Positions 1 to 9,932 of a stretch of DNA of 40,702 nt are shown here, piece after piece (the stretch's first letter is position 1; each line of letters begins with the position of its first letter). The stretch is from positions 1-40,702 of the forward strand of contig CAIJGS010000277.1 of assembly GCA_903820285.1 (NCBI GenBank). Direction: 5' to 3'. Under the pieces are notes generated by a model. That model was not told where the DNA came from. It saw only the letters and a program-made list of their open reading frames with translations, and ran no database searches. This DNA comes from an uncultured Verrucomicrobia subdivision 3 bacterium (GTDB lineage: Bacteria; Verrucomicrobiota; Verrucomicrobiia; Limisphaerales; UBA11358). A program made the position numbers and the translations under genes.

Positions 1-1544
1 ATGCGTTTGACGAAGGCAGCGTTCCCGGCGACCAACAGCAGTGAACATTGTGTGGCCACATCGGTGACCAGCAGCGCGGAAAAGAAATACGCGCACTTTT
101 CACGGTAGGCTTCGAGGGCGGAAAGCAGTTCGTCCTTCCGTTTCCAGAACTGGTCGAAGCCGACTTCCTCGATCTGCGCCACGCTGAAGGCGATGCCGTC
201 CTCGCGGTATTCCTTGCAATCGGTGGTGATGGCCTGGGGCGCGGGCTTGAGGGTGAGCAGGGAGCCGGAGGCAAAGAGTTTCTCGGTGAATTCGCGTGCG
301 TTGACCTCCGAGAGCGCTTCGAGCCGTTTCAGGATCTCAGCATCGCGCGGGGTGGTGGTGGGCGAGGTCAGATTCAGCGTGTCCGAAACGAGGCCGGCGA
401 GCAGCAGCCCGGCGATTTCCTTGGGCAATTCCACGTTATGCCGGAAGAAACAATCCGCCACGATGGTGCTGGTGGAGCCGACCGGTTCGTTGCGGAACAG
501 GATGGGCTGCTGCGTGGAGAGGGAGCCGATGCGATGGTGGTCAATGATCTCGATGACTTCCACCTCGTCCGCGCCTTGCACGGCCTGGGAGAGTTCGTTG
601 TGATCCACGAGGATCAGTTTGCGGGTGACGGTCTTCAGGAAATCCGTCTTGGACAGAATGCCGATGGTCTGGCCGGTGGTGTCCAGTACTGGGAAAACCA
701 GGTAGCCGGAGGAGGTGGCCTCTTCGCGCACGGCGGCAAGGGGCGCGTTTTCGCGGAAGCAGAGGAATTCCTCGTTGACCACGTGCATGACGCCGACAGC
801 TGCCCGGCAGAGTGCCGCCGTGGTGGCGGTATCGTGGGGCGAGGTGATGACGCTGACATTCTTTTTCTTCGCAGAATCGATGGTTTTGGGTTCCACCTTG
901 ATGCCGCCGGTAACGATCAGCACGCGCACGCCTTCGCGAATGGCAATGTTCTGAATGTCCCAGCGGTCGCCGACGACCACGCACAGTTTTTCCGGGGGAT
1001 ATTTTTCGAGGCGGGCGGCAAAAGATTCCAAGCCCATCGCGCCGATCATCAGGATCAGATCCTGTTCGCGGTCGGGATCAATACCCACAAGAACCTCGCC
1101 ATCCAGGGTTTTGGCGAGGCTGTTCAGGGAGGCGAGCACTTCGCGGGAACTGCGGCCATTATGGGCGGAGGGAAACAGGAATTTACTGAGCTTGAAAAGG
1201 GAGATCAGGCCGCGGCAGCGCAAGGCCTCATCCATCACGGGCAGGATGCGAAGGTTTTTTTCATCCATCAGGCGAAGGGCTTCCGAAGCCGTGGCATCCG
1301 GGCGCACGCTCAGGATGCGGCGTTGCATGACATCGGACACCTTGGGGGAGACGTCGGCGACAAACTTCGGGGCGGGCACCCCAAACGTATTCAGGACGAA
1401 ATCGATGCGGTCATTCGTGTCCCCGCAGCGGGCGGCCACGGCCTCGGCCATGCCGGTGCGGCGTTTGAATTCCGCGTACCCGATGGCAGAACAGATGGCA
1501 TCCGTGTCCGGGTTACGATGGCCGATTACTAAAATTTCACTCAT
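1..1544 (-). CDS. ppaC: Manganese-dependent inorganic pyrophosphatase with CBS and DRTGG domains (3' end outside window)
   Basis: Predicted cytoplasmic family II pyrophosphatase that hydrolyses PPi to two phosphates using Mn2+. The reverse strand is open from an ATG at 1544 to the window edge, about 514 codons. The start reads MSEILVIGHRNPDTDAI; the HxNPDTDA motif (residues 9-16) is the metal-binding signature of DHH phosphoesterases, and IDHHRIG (DHH at 335-337) is the second one. Between them lie a CBS-like segment, a DRTGG-like segment and another CBS-like segment, the known architecture of nucleotide-regulated (AMP/ADP/ApnA-responsive) clostridial-type enzymes. The visible C-terminus (VAGNAAFVKR) is close to the family end, so only a few dozen residues are probably missing. 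A 494-codon opposite-strand reading frame is its shadow. Confidence 0.9.
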   Translation of the reverse strand, partial: MSEILVIGHRNPDTDAICSAIGYAEFKRRTGMAEAVAARCGDTNDRIDFVLNTFGVPAPKFVADVSPKVSDVMQRRILSVRPDATASEALRLMDEKNLRILPVMDEALRCRGLISLFKLSKFLFPSAHNGRSSREVLASLNSLAKTLDGEVLVGIDPDREQDLILMIGAMGLESFAARLEKYPPEKLCVVVGDRWDIQNIAIREGVRVLIVTGGIKVEPKTIDSAKKKNVSVITSPHDTATTAALCRAAVGVMHVVNEEFLCFRENAPLAAVREEATSSGYLVFPVLDTTGQTIGILSKTDFLKTVTRKLILVDHNELSQAVQGADEVEVIEIIDHHRIGSLSTQQPILFRNEPVGSTSTIVADCFFRHNVELPKEIAGLLLAGLVSDTLNLTSPTTTPRDAEILKRLEALSEVNAREFTEKLFASGSLLTLKPAPQAITTDCKEYREDGIAFSVAQIEEVGFDQFWKRKDELLSALEAYREKCAYFFSALLVTDVATQCSLLLVAGNAAFVKR

Positions 1545-1808
1545 GCAAAACAGGCGGGAGGCTAGCCGTATTTTGCGCTCACAGCAAGCCAGTTAAAGCG
1601 CCGGATGTAACCTTTGGTGGCCATCTCGAGCTGGCGGTCTGGTTGGAAGGGTGGTTGGTAACAAGTTGAATATCATGACACTAAACGGCCAAATTCAGAT
1701 CGGGGTTTTCACCGGCTTGTAACCTGCCCTTCATGCGTTTGTAAATAACCTGCGCCAGACTGTGCAAACAAGGGATTAACCATTCTCAAGAATTTGCGGC
1801 AAATATAC
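1545..1808. other. Intergenic region between divergent genes, no gene seen
   Basis: These 264 bases separate the pyrophosphatase start from the prepilin start, so both promoters should be here. I see no convincing -35/-10 pair, RNA gene or strong hairpin. Confidence 0.5.
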
Positions 1809-2666
1809 ATGAAAAGACCATTCAGAAAAGCAATGACGGGAAAGTTGGCGCGGCGGCATTCAGGGTCGGGCTTTACGCTGATCGAATTGCTGGTGGTGAT
1901 TGCGATCATCGGCATCCTGGCGTCGATGCTGCTACCGGCCTTGAGCAAGGCCAAGGCCAAGGCGCAAAGCATCAAATGTATGAGCAACCTCCGCCAATGG
2001 AGCATTGCCTTTTACATGTATGCGCAGGATAACAACGAAGCGGTACCGGATGAGGGTAATGTGGGTGCAGGTATCAATGATCTTGGTTCGGCCACCAGTA
2101 CGGATAATTTTCACAGTGCCTGGTATAACCTGGTGCCCACCACCATCAATCAGCCATCGCTGATCACTCTCTACGCGCAGAACCGGCCGCCGCTGCCATC
2201 CTCTTCCTCGATTTTTTCCGATCCGGCCGCGCCGGTGCCCAGTGCGGCGGCGAATTTTTCGAATCCCCTCAACGTTACCCGCGCATTTTTCATGTACGCG
2301 GAAAACGCCCGCCTTTGTATCAACACGGCGGCCCGGCTGGCAGGTTTCAAACAAACCACGCTGACCTCGATCGTCAAACCCACGGACACGGTGTTTCTGG
2401 CCGAGGTGAACGCCAATGATACGAATTCAGGGTCAGTCACCGTCTCCCAATCCAATGTGACCGGCTTTTATGCCGTGGCCCAGCACGGCAAACTCGGGAA
2501 TTTTGCCATGTGCGACGGCAGTTGCCGTTCCGCGCGGACGAATGAATTCTGGCGGACGCAGGGGGTGGCAAATGGCGGATTTGATCCTGCAACCGGTACG
2601 ACCGCATTGGAATGGCAGCAGCCGCAATCCATCTATTGGTATCCCTCGCCAAACACGCCGAACTGA
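1809..2666 (+). CDS. Prepilin-type protein with N-terminal methylation motif and H-X9-DG motif
   Basis: Type IV pilin-like / type II secretion pseudopilin-like protein of the DUF1559-related H-X9-DG class common in Verrucomicrobiota and Planctomycetota. After a short basic leader the sequence reads [20 protein letters not shown], the prepilin peptidase site (cleavage after G) followed by the hydrophobic alpha-helix with the conserved Glu at +5. The C-terminal part contains [14 protein letters not shown], which fits H-X9-DG exactly. ATG at 1809 gives 285 residues; an in-frame TTG at 1794 and an ATG at 1833 are alternatives, and none has a clear ribosome binding site. It precedes two other exported proteins. 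The function of these proteins is largely unknown; they may be minor pseudopilins or surface fibres. Confidence 0.88.
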   Translation: MKRPFRKAMTGKLARRHSGSGFTLIELLVVIAIIGILASMLLPALSKAKAKAQSIKCMSNLRQWSIAFYMYAQDNNEAVPDEGNVGAGINDLGSATSTDNFHSAWYNLVPTTINQPSLITLYAQNRPPLPSSSSIFSDPAAPVPSAAANFSNPLNVTRAFFMYAENARLCINTAARLAGFKQTTLTSIVKPTDTVFLAEVNANDTNSGSVTVSQSNVTGFYAVAQHGKLGNFAMCDGSCRSARTNEFWRTQGVANGGFDPATGTTALEWQQPQSIYWYPSPNTPN

Positions 2667-2704
2667 GCCTTTTGCCTCCGAACCAACCTTAACTCCAACG
2701 CAGT

Positions 2705-5700
2705 ATGAAAATGAATCTGATGAAGCCATTCTTAAAACCGGCCGTCATGGCCGTCGCCATCGCCGTGTCATGTTTTTGCTCCGGCCGGGTTTCCGCCCAG
2801 ACGGTCCTCGCCGGGTGGGATGTGAGCGGCCTGACCGCCAGCGGGTCATCCCCATACACGCCTACGGCCAGCAACCCCAACCTGACCATTGTGGGGCTGA
2901 CCAAGGGCGCGGGCATTACCAATACCACGACGGCTAATGTGTGGGGAGCGAACAGTTGGACCAATGTCGGGGTGGCCGACAGCGAATCGCAGGCCATCAC
3001 GGGAAACAAGTTTGTGACCTTCACACTCAAGCCAAACCCAGGGTACAACGCGTCCGTTACCACGATCAGCAAGTTTTACGTCACCAAATCGGCCACGGGG
3101 CCGGGCAGCGGTGTTTTGCAATGGTCCACGAACGGCAGCACGTTTACGGATGTCACCACGCTCGCCTATGGGGTTCAGGGCGTGGCGATCTCCGCGGCGA
3201 GCATCGGCACGGTTGATCTTTCGAGCGTTCCGGCGCTGCAAAACGTCAGTTCCAATATCACGGTTACGCTGCGGATTGTGAACTGGGGCGCCACCGGTTT
3301 CGCCGGCACATGGTATCTGGGGAATGGCAATACCAGTGGTTCCGATCTGGAAATTCAGGGGACCGTGGCGTCTTCCGGGGTGGCTCCGGCCATCACCGGC
3401 ATCGCGCCCTCCAGTGTAACCACCAATGCGGGGAGCACGGTGAACATAGCCGTGACCGCCACGGGGGACGCGGCCTCGTACTATTGGTATAAAGTGGCGG
3501 GCGGGGTGACCAATCTGATCACGGGGGCCACCACGGGCACGCTGACTTTGCCAAGTGTGCTCGGGGGTGATACGGCCGGTTACTTTGTGGTGCTATCCAA
3601 TGCCACGCCGCCCACGGCCACCAGTGCCGTGGTGAATGTGACGGTGGTAAATGATCCCAACCTCGCCTTGCAACCCAACAGCATTTATGGTTTGGTCGGC
3701 GGCACCGTGCAATTTGTTGCGGCTGCCGCCGGCACTTCGCCGGGGTATCAATGGTATCAATTTGACGGCGTCTCTACCTACACCCCCATGAGTGACGGGC
3801 CGCAGACGTCCGGGTCTGGCGTCACCGGGTCCGCGACCGCCACGCTGACTTTAACCAACTTGCAATATGCCGATCCCACGAATTTTGTGGTAGTGGTCAC
3901 CAACCTGTATGGATCCGTGACCAGTTCGGTGGTATCGCTTATTTCCGTGGACACCTCCGCCACGCTGGCGTTCTGGAATTTCAACAACGTGCCGCTCAAT
4001 TTCAACAGCCCGGCCCCTTGGTATGGCGCGGGCACGGCGGTGCCGGTGGGTTCCACTCTGCTGACCGGGACCTCGCCGTTTGCCGGTGTGGTGGACCCGC
4101 TGGACGGCGTGCCGTTCGGTCTCGGAACGACGAATGTGGCCTGGGGAACAGATAACTATCCGCTGAGCGGCGGCAACAAGCAGAACGGTGTGCGGTTCAA
4201 TGTCAGCACCGTGGGAGCAAAAAACATCACGGTTTCGTATGACTCCCGGGTTTCGGGTACGGCCAGTGATTACGAGCGCCTGCAATACACCACCAACGGC
4301 TCAATCTGGACGGATTATCCCACCAGCTCCACCTTTGGCGGCCATGCCACCACTTATTACAGCTTCAATTACAATCTGACGGGCTTTCCCGGGGTGGACA
4401 ACAACCCCAATTTCGGTTTCCGGGTGGTGACCGAATTTGCCAGCACGGCGACGTACGGCATCAGTTCCTCAAACAGTTATCTGGGCACCGCCAATACTTA
4501 TGGCACGGCGGGTACGGTGACTTATGACCGCGTGGCCATCGCGGGAAATGCCTTAACCAACAGCGCGCCGCCGCCGGTGATCCGCGGGTTGACGGATGCG
4601 AGCACACCGGATTATATCCCGCTGACGCTCAACTTCACCGTCACCGACACCACGGTTTCACCGGATGCCCTGATTTATTCGGCGGTTTCGTTGAACACCG
4701 TCACGGTAAATCCCAACTTCACCTTCGGCGGCAACGGCAACAACCGCACCCTGACCATCTCGCCCAACTACATTCCGGATGCGGTGGATGCCGCGCCGAT
4801 TTTGATCACCGTAACCGATCCGAGCGGTAATTCCGCCGCCGCGTGGTTTACGCTGACGCTGACTTCGATCAATCTACCGCCCACGAATTCACTGACATCC
4901 GTGAGTGCGACCAACACGCTGGCCAACCAGGCCATCGTGATTCCGTTCAACGTCAGTGACGACCGCACGTCGGCCAGCGGTCTGACCTATACGGCGGTCT
5001 CGGCCAATAATACCTTGGTGCCATCTGCCAACATTGTCATTACCGGTCAGGGCACGGCCAATCCCACGGTGACGATCCTGCCGGCCACCAACCAGCTGGG
5101 CGTGGCGAGCATCAGTATTACCGTGAACGACAATGATGCATTGGAGCCGCGCAGCACCACCGCCAACATTGCCTTCATGGTCCGGCCCAATACGAATGTG
5201 GTGGCGATTGATTATTTCAATTATGACTCGGCGGGTCCGCTGGATGCGCTGTCCGACGGGTACTGGCAGCATTTGAGCGGTGTCTTCGGCCAGTTGCAGG
5301 TGAATGGCGGCATTGTCACGGTGGACACCTTGGACAACACCGAGAATCTGCAGGCCGTGTTGTTGGGCGCTCCGTACAAAACCAACAGCGGGGCGGTTTT
5401 GTATTCCAGCTTCATTGTGAATCTTGACCCGGCCAAAATGCCGTCCAGCACGGGCACCTATTTTGCGCTGTTCAATGATGGCTCGGGCGTCACGGGGCCT
5501 TATGAAGGCCGGGTGATCATTGCCACCAACGGGGCGGCGCCGGGCTTTTTCCGGCTTGGCATTAATAACTTTGGTGCCACCTCCTCCAGCGGTCAGATGT
5601 ATCCGGTGGATTTGACGCCCGGCAGCAATTATATCGTGGTCACTTCGCTCGTCCTGTCCAACGGCTATTCGACCCTATGGATCAATCCCAATGGAGTGTC

Positions 5701-6022
5701 ATCGTCCAGCATTACAGATACCACAGCCGCCACGACGAACCTCTACAATATCTCCGACTATGAATTGCGCGAGTCGGGCTCGGTAGGTGGCTCCGTGCGG
5801 GTATCCAACCTCAAGGTGGGGACGACGTTTGATTCGGTATTGCCCGCCTTGCATGTGCTGCCAGCCGGCGGCACTGTCGTGATCAGCTGGGCGGATCCTA
5901 CCTTGTCCATCCAGGCTACGCCTGATCTCACTCAGCCATTTGTGGATGTGAGCGGGGCGACTTCCCCTTACACCAACAATATCCTGACGACTCCGGCCTT
6001 GTTCTACCGTTTCGCACGGTAA
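2705..6022 (+). CDS. Large secreted protein with Ig-like domains
   Basis: Exported 1105-residue protein of unknown role. Residues 1-32 are a classical signal peptide ending at a VSAQ-like cleavage site. An N-terminal beta-rich domain follows (AGWDVSGL...). Two Ig-like modules lie around residues 225-315 and 320-415, with the typical SYYWYK and GYQWYQ tryptophan strands and the phrase TAGYFVVLSN. A second beta-sandwich begins at LAFWNFN, and cadherin/Ig-like strands cover about 640-840. The last 55 residues (ending ALFYRFAR) are a short module with the pattern Q-T-x-L...Y/FYR, also found at the end of the next gene. There is no PEP-CTERM, LPXTG or obvious type IX sorting tail. A strong terminator follows. 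It is rich in Thr, Ser, Asn and Gly, as expected for an extracellular protein. Surface adhesion or polysaccharide binding is inference only. Confidence 0.8.
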   Translation: MKMNLMKPFLKPAVMAVAIAVSCFCSGRVSAQTVLAGWDVSGLTASGSSPYTPTASNPNLTIVGLTKGAGITNTTTANVWGANSWTNVGVADSESQAITGNKFVTFTLKPNPGYNASVTTISKFYVTKSATGPGSGVLQWSTNGSTFTDVTTLAYGVQGVAISAASIGTVDLSSVPALQNVSSNITVTLRIVNWGATGFAGTWYLGNGNTSGSDLEIQGTVASSGVAPAITGIAPSSVTTNAGSTVNIAVTATGDAASYYWYKVAGGVTNLITGATTGTLTLPSVLGGDTAGYFVVLSNATPPTATSAVVNVTVVNDPNLALQPNSIYGLVGGTVQFVAAAAGTSPGYQWYQFDGVSTYTPMSDGPQTSGSGVTGSATATLTLTNLQYADPTNFVVVVTNLYGSVTSSVVSLISVDTSATLAFWNFNNVPLNFNSPAPWYGAGTAVPVGSTLLTGTSPFAGVVDPLDGVPFGLGTTNVAWGTDNYPLSGGNKQNGVRFNVSTVGAKNITVSYDSRVSGTASDYERLQYTTNGSIWTDYPTSSTFGGHATTYYSFNYNLTGFPGVDNNPNFGFRVVTEFASTATYGISSSNSYLGTANTYGTAGTVTYDRVAIAGNALTNSAPPPVIRGLTDASTPDYIPLTLNFTVTDTTVSPDALIYSAVSLNTVTVNPNFTFGGNGNNRTLTISPNYIPDAVDAAPILITVTDPSGNSAAAWFTLTLTSINLPPTNSLTSVSATNTLANQAIVIPFNVSDDRTSASGLTYTAVSANNTLVPSANIVITGQGTANPTVTILPATNQLGVASISITVNDNDALEPRSTTANIAFMVRPNTNVVAIDYFNYDSAGPLDALSDGYWQHLSGVFGQLQVNGGIVTVDTLDNTENLQAVLLGAPYKTNSGAVLYSSFIVNLDPAKMPSSTGTYFALFNDGSGVTGPYEGRVIIATNGAAPGFFRLGINNFGATSSSGQMYPVDLTPGSNYIVVTSLVLSNGYSTLWINPNGVSSSSITDTTAATTNLYNISDYELRESGSVGGSVRVSNLKVGTTFDSVLPALHVLPAGGTVVISWADPTLSIQATPDLTQPFVDVSGATSPYTNNILTTPALFYRFAR

Positions 6023-6038
6023 CCATCAGGCTTGTATC

Positions 6039-6070
6039 GGGCGTGGGACGGAATCGTCCCACGCCTTTTT
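6039..6070 (+). terminator. Intrinsic terminator after the Ig-like protein gene
   Basis: GGCGTGGGACG (6040-6050), a GAAT loop, then the perfect complement CGTCCCACGCC (6055-6065) and five T. This 11 bp GC-rich stem lies 17 bases after the stop codon, so transcription probably ends here and the next gene has its own promoter. Confidence 0.9.
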
Positions 6071-6261
6071 GTACCCGGTTAGTGCCGGCTGTAGCACGCT
6101 GATGCCGCCGGGGCGGCGGCGGTCTGTTGGCACCATTTGTTTTTCAAGCAACTGGATTTTTATCCGCCATGGTGTATATTTATGGCTGTCTTCTTAGATC
6201 AGGTGGGAATTCTTGCTGAAGCAAGCTAGCAAAAACGGTTTGGGGGGAAATACAAGTCACC

Positions 6262-9228
6262 ATGAATATTTATTTTCCATTCTCACCATTGCCTTGCCGG
6301 AACCCCGGCAACTTTTTAAAAGCTGCCGGGCGTTGGTCTGGCGTCAACCCTGGCTGGCGGCGCTGGTGGCTGGTGGTTTTGCTAGCCCTGACGGGGTTGG
6401 CCCGGGGCCAGGACAATCAGGGGGTTGAAGGTGATTTCGACTGGCAGCAGTTCGGCAGTACCATGGATATCTACTACTATGCCGGCAGCGGTGGCAACGT
6501 CCAGATTCCCACCGCCATCAACGGTCTGCCGGTAACCAGTATCGTCAATACGAACTCACCCTTGATCTCTGCCTTTTACAATTGCCCCAATCCATTTCAA
6601 GTGGTTATTCCCAGTACCTTTACCAGTCTGGAAGCCGGCACCTTTGAAAATTGCAGCACGCTGGTGGGAGCGACTCTGCCGGAGGGCATGACGAACATCG
6701 GAGCGCTGGCCTTTTCCAATAGCAGTCTGCCGGCCATCACCCTGCCTGCCAGTCTGGTCGGCATTGGCCAGCATGCGTTCGATTCCTGCGGCAGTATCTC
6801 GGATCTGGTCATTCCTGACAATGTCACCACCATTGGCGATTTTGCCTTCAACCAGGATGTGAGTTTGCTAAACCTGACCTTGGGGGCCGGAGTGGTCACC
6901 GTTGGGCAGCACGCCTTTGACAGTTGCTGGATTTACAGCCTGAACTTGCCGTCCACCCTGACCAGCATTGGCGATGGGGCCTTTAACGGCTGCCGGTTCG
7001 GCACGGTAACCATACCCGCCGGCGTGACGAACATTGGGGCCGCGGCTTTTGCCAACTGCGGCGGTCTGACGAATGTCTGTTTTCTGGGCAATGCCCCGGC
7101 TGAAGGCGGCGGTTTGTTTGCCGGCACGGCGGTCAGTGTCATTTATTATCTCGCCGGGACTACCGGTTGGGGCAGCCAGTTTGACGGGATTCCGACCGAA
7201 CCTTGTGCCGCCTGCGGGGATGACTCCGGATCATTGCAGGTGAACATCACGCCGGACGCGGTCGCCACCAACGCCGCCATCGGCGCGTTCTGGGAATTGG
7301 ATTACAATGGCACCTGGCAGACCAATGCCGCCTTGCTGACGGGGCTGGCTGGCGGAGTTCATACCGTGACCTTTACCAATGTGCCCGGCTGGCAGACACT
7401 GCCCGATCAGACCATCACGATTACGAACGGTTTGCTGACCGTCATTGCCGGCAACTATACGCCAGTTTCCAAGAGCGCCGTTAGGGTCGTTATTTTTCCC
7501 GCTGGCGCTGCCACAAATGGCGCCCAATGGCAGTTGGATGCCGGCCCTTGGTTGAGCAGCGGCGACCTGGCCAATGATGTGGTGCCTGGAAGCCACACGG
7601 TAAACTTCTCCTCAATCAATGGCTGGTTTGCGCCGCCGTCGCAGACCGTGAGCGTGACTGCGGGGCAAACGAATCTTCTGAATGTGACTTATCAGCAAGC
7701 GGCCTGGATGCAGGTGGTATTACATCCGGACAATGCCGTGGTGGCCGGGGCGGCTTGGGCCGTGGATGGCGGGTCCTGGTCGGCCAGCGGTACTGCCTTG
7801 GCCCTGACTAATGGCACCCATATCATTTCCTTTTTGCCGGTGGCTTGGTGGACGACCCCGGCAAATATTACGGTCACCTTGATCGCCGGTGAGACCAACC
7901 GGCTCGATGTGCCCCTGTCGTTGGGAGGAGGGGATTCCTATAGTTCGACCCTGGCTACCTATGATCAGCAATCACTTTACGATTTCACCACCCTGGCGGG
8001 TTTACCGGGATCCGAAGGCACGGCCGATGGACCAGGGACCGACGCAACTTTTAACCTGCCCATATCCGTGAAACTGGGGGCGGGCAACGTTCTGTTCGTG
8101 GCGGACTTCTTCAATTCCACGGTGCGGGAGCTGACACCGGTGGGAACCAACTGGACGGTCAGCACCATCGCCGGCCAGGCGGGCGTGACCGGCCATGCCG
8201 ATGGCACGAACGCTGATGCCTTGTTTGACAATCCCATCGGCCTGGCGGCGGATACGGCCGGCAATGTTTATGTGGCGGACTTTTATGCCCAAGCCATTCG
8301 CCAGTTGACACCGCTGGGGACGAATTGGGTGGTCGGTACCATTGCCGGCCAGCCGGGAGTCAGCGGTCATGCTGATGGCACCAACACCGCCGCCACTTTT
8401 TCCGCCTTGGCGGATATGGCGTTCAGTGGGGGCAATCTTTTTGTGTGCGATGGCAATGCCATCCGGGAACTCACGCCGGTGGGAACCAACTGGGCAGTCA
8501 CGACCATTGCTGGCCAGGTGACGGTGGTCGGTTCGGCTGATGGCACCAACATCAGCGCCTTGTTTAACCAGCCGGAATCCGTCACCCCGGACAATCAGGG
8601 CGGTCTGCTGGTGGCGGATTATGGCAATGATACCATCCGGCGCCTGACCCCGGTGGGCACGAATTGGGTGGTAACCACTGTGGCGGGAACCGCGGGGACG
8701 GCCGGTGCCGCCGATGGCCTGAACAACCGTGCCACCTTTGCCAATCCCTTCGGTGTGGCGGTGGATGGCACGGGGAATATTTATGTCACCGATGCCAGCA
8801 ATGCCACCGTGCGCAAGCTGGTAGTGCAGGGGACCAATTATGTGGAAACCACTATTGGTGGCCTGGCCCGGAATACCGGCAGCACCGATGGCCTGGGCGG
8901 TTTGGCGCGTTTCAATGAACCCTTCGGTCTGGCGGTGGATGCACCCGGGAATATTTACCTCGCAGATTCAAGCAATAATACCATTCGCGAAGGTGCCGTC
9001 CTGCCAGTGCCCGCCATTACCGGCATCACCAATGGATCCGGTGGAGTGACGGTTTATTGCCAGGCCGGTGCCGGCCGGCAGTATCAAGTCCAATTCACCA
9101 CCAATCTGGCTGCGGCCAGTTGGGTGAATCTAGGCAGCCCCGTAACGGCGGTGACCAATTACTTGGCCATCCCGGATGCCGGCAATACGGATGCGAGCCG
9201 GTTTTATCGGGTGCTTTTGGTGCCTTGA
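6262..9228 (+). CDS. Secreted mosaic protein: BspA-type LRRs, PEGA-like repeats, six NHL repeats
   Basis: Exported 988-residue protein. A long N-terminal leader ends in a hydrophobic stretch (WWLVVLLALTGLARGQ, about 35-50). Residues 60-300 are BspA-type leucine-rich repeats (LRR_5), recognisable from IGxxAFxxCxxL, LPxxLTSIGDGAFNGC and similar phrases. Residues 315-555 hold three ~75-residue PEGA-like beta repeats (AQWQLDAGPW, AAWAVDGGSW). Residues 565-900 hold six NHL repeats with blade signatures such as NVYVADFYAQAIRQLTP and IYVTDASNATVRKL, enough for one six-bladed propeller. The last ~80 residues are the same kind of end module as in the upstream gene (YQVQFTTNLAAASW...FYRVLLVP). The ATG at 6262 follows a GGGGGGAAA purine run about 12 bases upstream. 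Surface binding or carbohydrate recognition is inferred; no catalytic motif is visible. Confidence 0.82.
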   Translation: MNIYFPFSPLPCRNPGNFLKAAGRWSGVNPGWRRWWLVVLLALTGLARGQDNQGVEGDFDWQQFGSTMDIYYYAGSGGNVQIPTAINGLPVTSIVNTNSPLISAFYNCPNPFQVVIPSTFTSLEAGTFENCSTLVGATLPEGMTNIGALAFSNSSLPAITLPASLVGIGQHAFDSCGSISDLVIPDNVTTIGDFAFNQDVSLLNLTLGAGVVTVGQHAFDSCWIYSLNLPSTLTSIGDGAFNGCRFGTVTIPAGVTNIGAAAFANCGGLTNVCFLGNAPAEGGGLFAGTAVSVIYYLAGTTGWGSQFDGIPTEPCAACGDDSGSLQVNITPDAVATNAAIGAFWELDYNGTWQTNAALLTGLAGGVHTVTFTNVPGWQTLPDQTITITNGLLTVIAGNYTPVSKSAVRVVIFPAGAATNGAQWQLDAGPWLSSGDLANDVVPGSHTVNFSSINGWFAPPSQTVSVTAGQTNLLNVTYQQAAWMQVVLHPDNAVVAGAAWAVDGGSWSASGTALALTNGTHIISFLPVAWWTTPANITVTLIAGETNRLDVPLSLGGGDSYSSTLATYDQQSLYDFTTLAGLPGSEGTADGPGTDATFNLPISVKLGAGNVLFVADFFNSTVRELTPVGTNWTVSTIAGQAGVTGHADGTNADALFDNPIGLAADTAGNVYVADFYAQAIRQLTPLGTNWVVGTIAGQPGVSGHADGTNTAATFSALADMAFSGGNLFVCDGNAIRELTPVGTNWAVTTIAGQVTVVGSADGTNISALFNQPESVTPDNQGGLLVADYGNDTIRRLTPVGTNWVVTTVAGTAGTAGAADGLNNRATFANPFGVAVDGTGNIYVTDASNATVRKLVVQGTNYVETTIGGLARNTGSTDGLGGLARFNEPFGLAVDAPGNIYLADSSNNTIREGAVLPVPAITGITNGSGGVTVYCQAGAGRQYQVQFTTNLAAASWVNLGSPVTAVTNYLAIPDAGNTDASRFYRVLLVP

Positions 9229-9258
9229 AATTGGCAGGGAAAACCTCTTCCGGATGAA

Positions 9259-9891
9259 CTACTCCCGGATGAAGTAACTGAGGTTTTCGAGTTCAATGGC
9301 CAGGTTGACGTTGTTGGCCATGACATCCTCGGGTACGGTCAGGACGATGGGGGCAAAATTCAGGATGCCGGCCACGCCACATTCCACCAGATGGTTGGCC
9401 ACTTCCTGGGCGGAGGGGGCGGGCACGGAGAGGATGGCCATTTTCACGCCATGTTCGGCGATGAATTTGGGCATGACGTCCATGCCCAGAATAGGTTGGG
9501 CGATCTGTTTGTTCCGGGGGCGGCGCGGGTTGGCATCAAAGGCTGCAATGATTTCAAAGCCTTCCTTTTCGAAGCCGCGATAGGAGAGCAGGGCCAGACC
9601 GAGGTTGCCCACGCCCACCAGAATGACGGGTTGGAGCCGGGAGGTGCCGAGCTCATCGGCGATGCGGCTGGAGAGTTCGGTGACGTCATAGCCGAGTCCG
9701 CGGGTGCCGAAGGTGCCGAAGCAGGCGAGGTCTTTGCGGAGTTGGGTCGGTTTCACGCCAGCAGCCTTGGCCAGCGCCTCGCTGGACACGGTATCGAGGC
9801 CGTTTTCCTTGAGGCGGGCCAGGCAGCGCAAATAAATCGATAAGCGATAAATGGTTTTGCGCGGAATGATGATTCTGCCGCTTTTCTTCAC
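9259..9891 (-). CDS. rex: Redox-sensing transcriptional repressor Rex
   Basis: Homodimeric repressor that senses the NADH/NAD+ ratio; NADH binding releases it from DNA. An N-terminal winged helix (KTIYRLSIYLRCLARL, then the AKAAGVKPTQLRKDLACFG recognition segment) precedes a Rossmann fold with the dinucleotide loop VGVGNLGLAL. The central SVPAPSAQEVAN and the C-terminal NFAPIVL and NLAIELENLSYFI motifs are all Rex hallmarks. The frame is open further to a GTG at 9948, but that codon lies inside the Rex operator; the GTG at 9891 gives 210 residues, the usual family length, so I prefer it (a TTG at 9900 is also possible). It is convergent with the LRR gene, 30 bases away. Rex typically represses respiratory and fermentative genes and itself. 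Confidence 0.93.
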   Translation of the reverse strand: MKKSGRIIIPRKTIYRLSIYLRCLARLKENGLDTVSSEALAKAAGVKPTQLRKDLACFGTFGTRGLGYDVTELSSRIADELGTSRLQPVILVGVGNLGLALLSYRGFEKEGFEIIAAFDANPRRPRNKQIAQPILGMDVMPKFIAEHGVKMAILSVPAPSAQEVANHLVECGVAGILNFAPIVLTVPEDVMANNVNLAIELENLSYFIRE

Positions 9892-9932
9892 GCGAGGCAA
9901 AATTAAGCCAGCACCGGGCGCGGGGCAAGCGT

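Noticed and set aside
48-1532. A 494-codon open frame on the plus strand
   Set aside because: It is the shadow of the minus-strand pyrophosphatase, whose DHH, CBS and DRTGG motifs are clear; the plus-strand translation has no recognisable domain.
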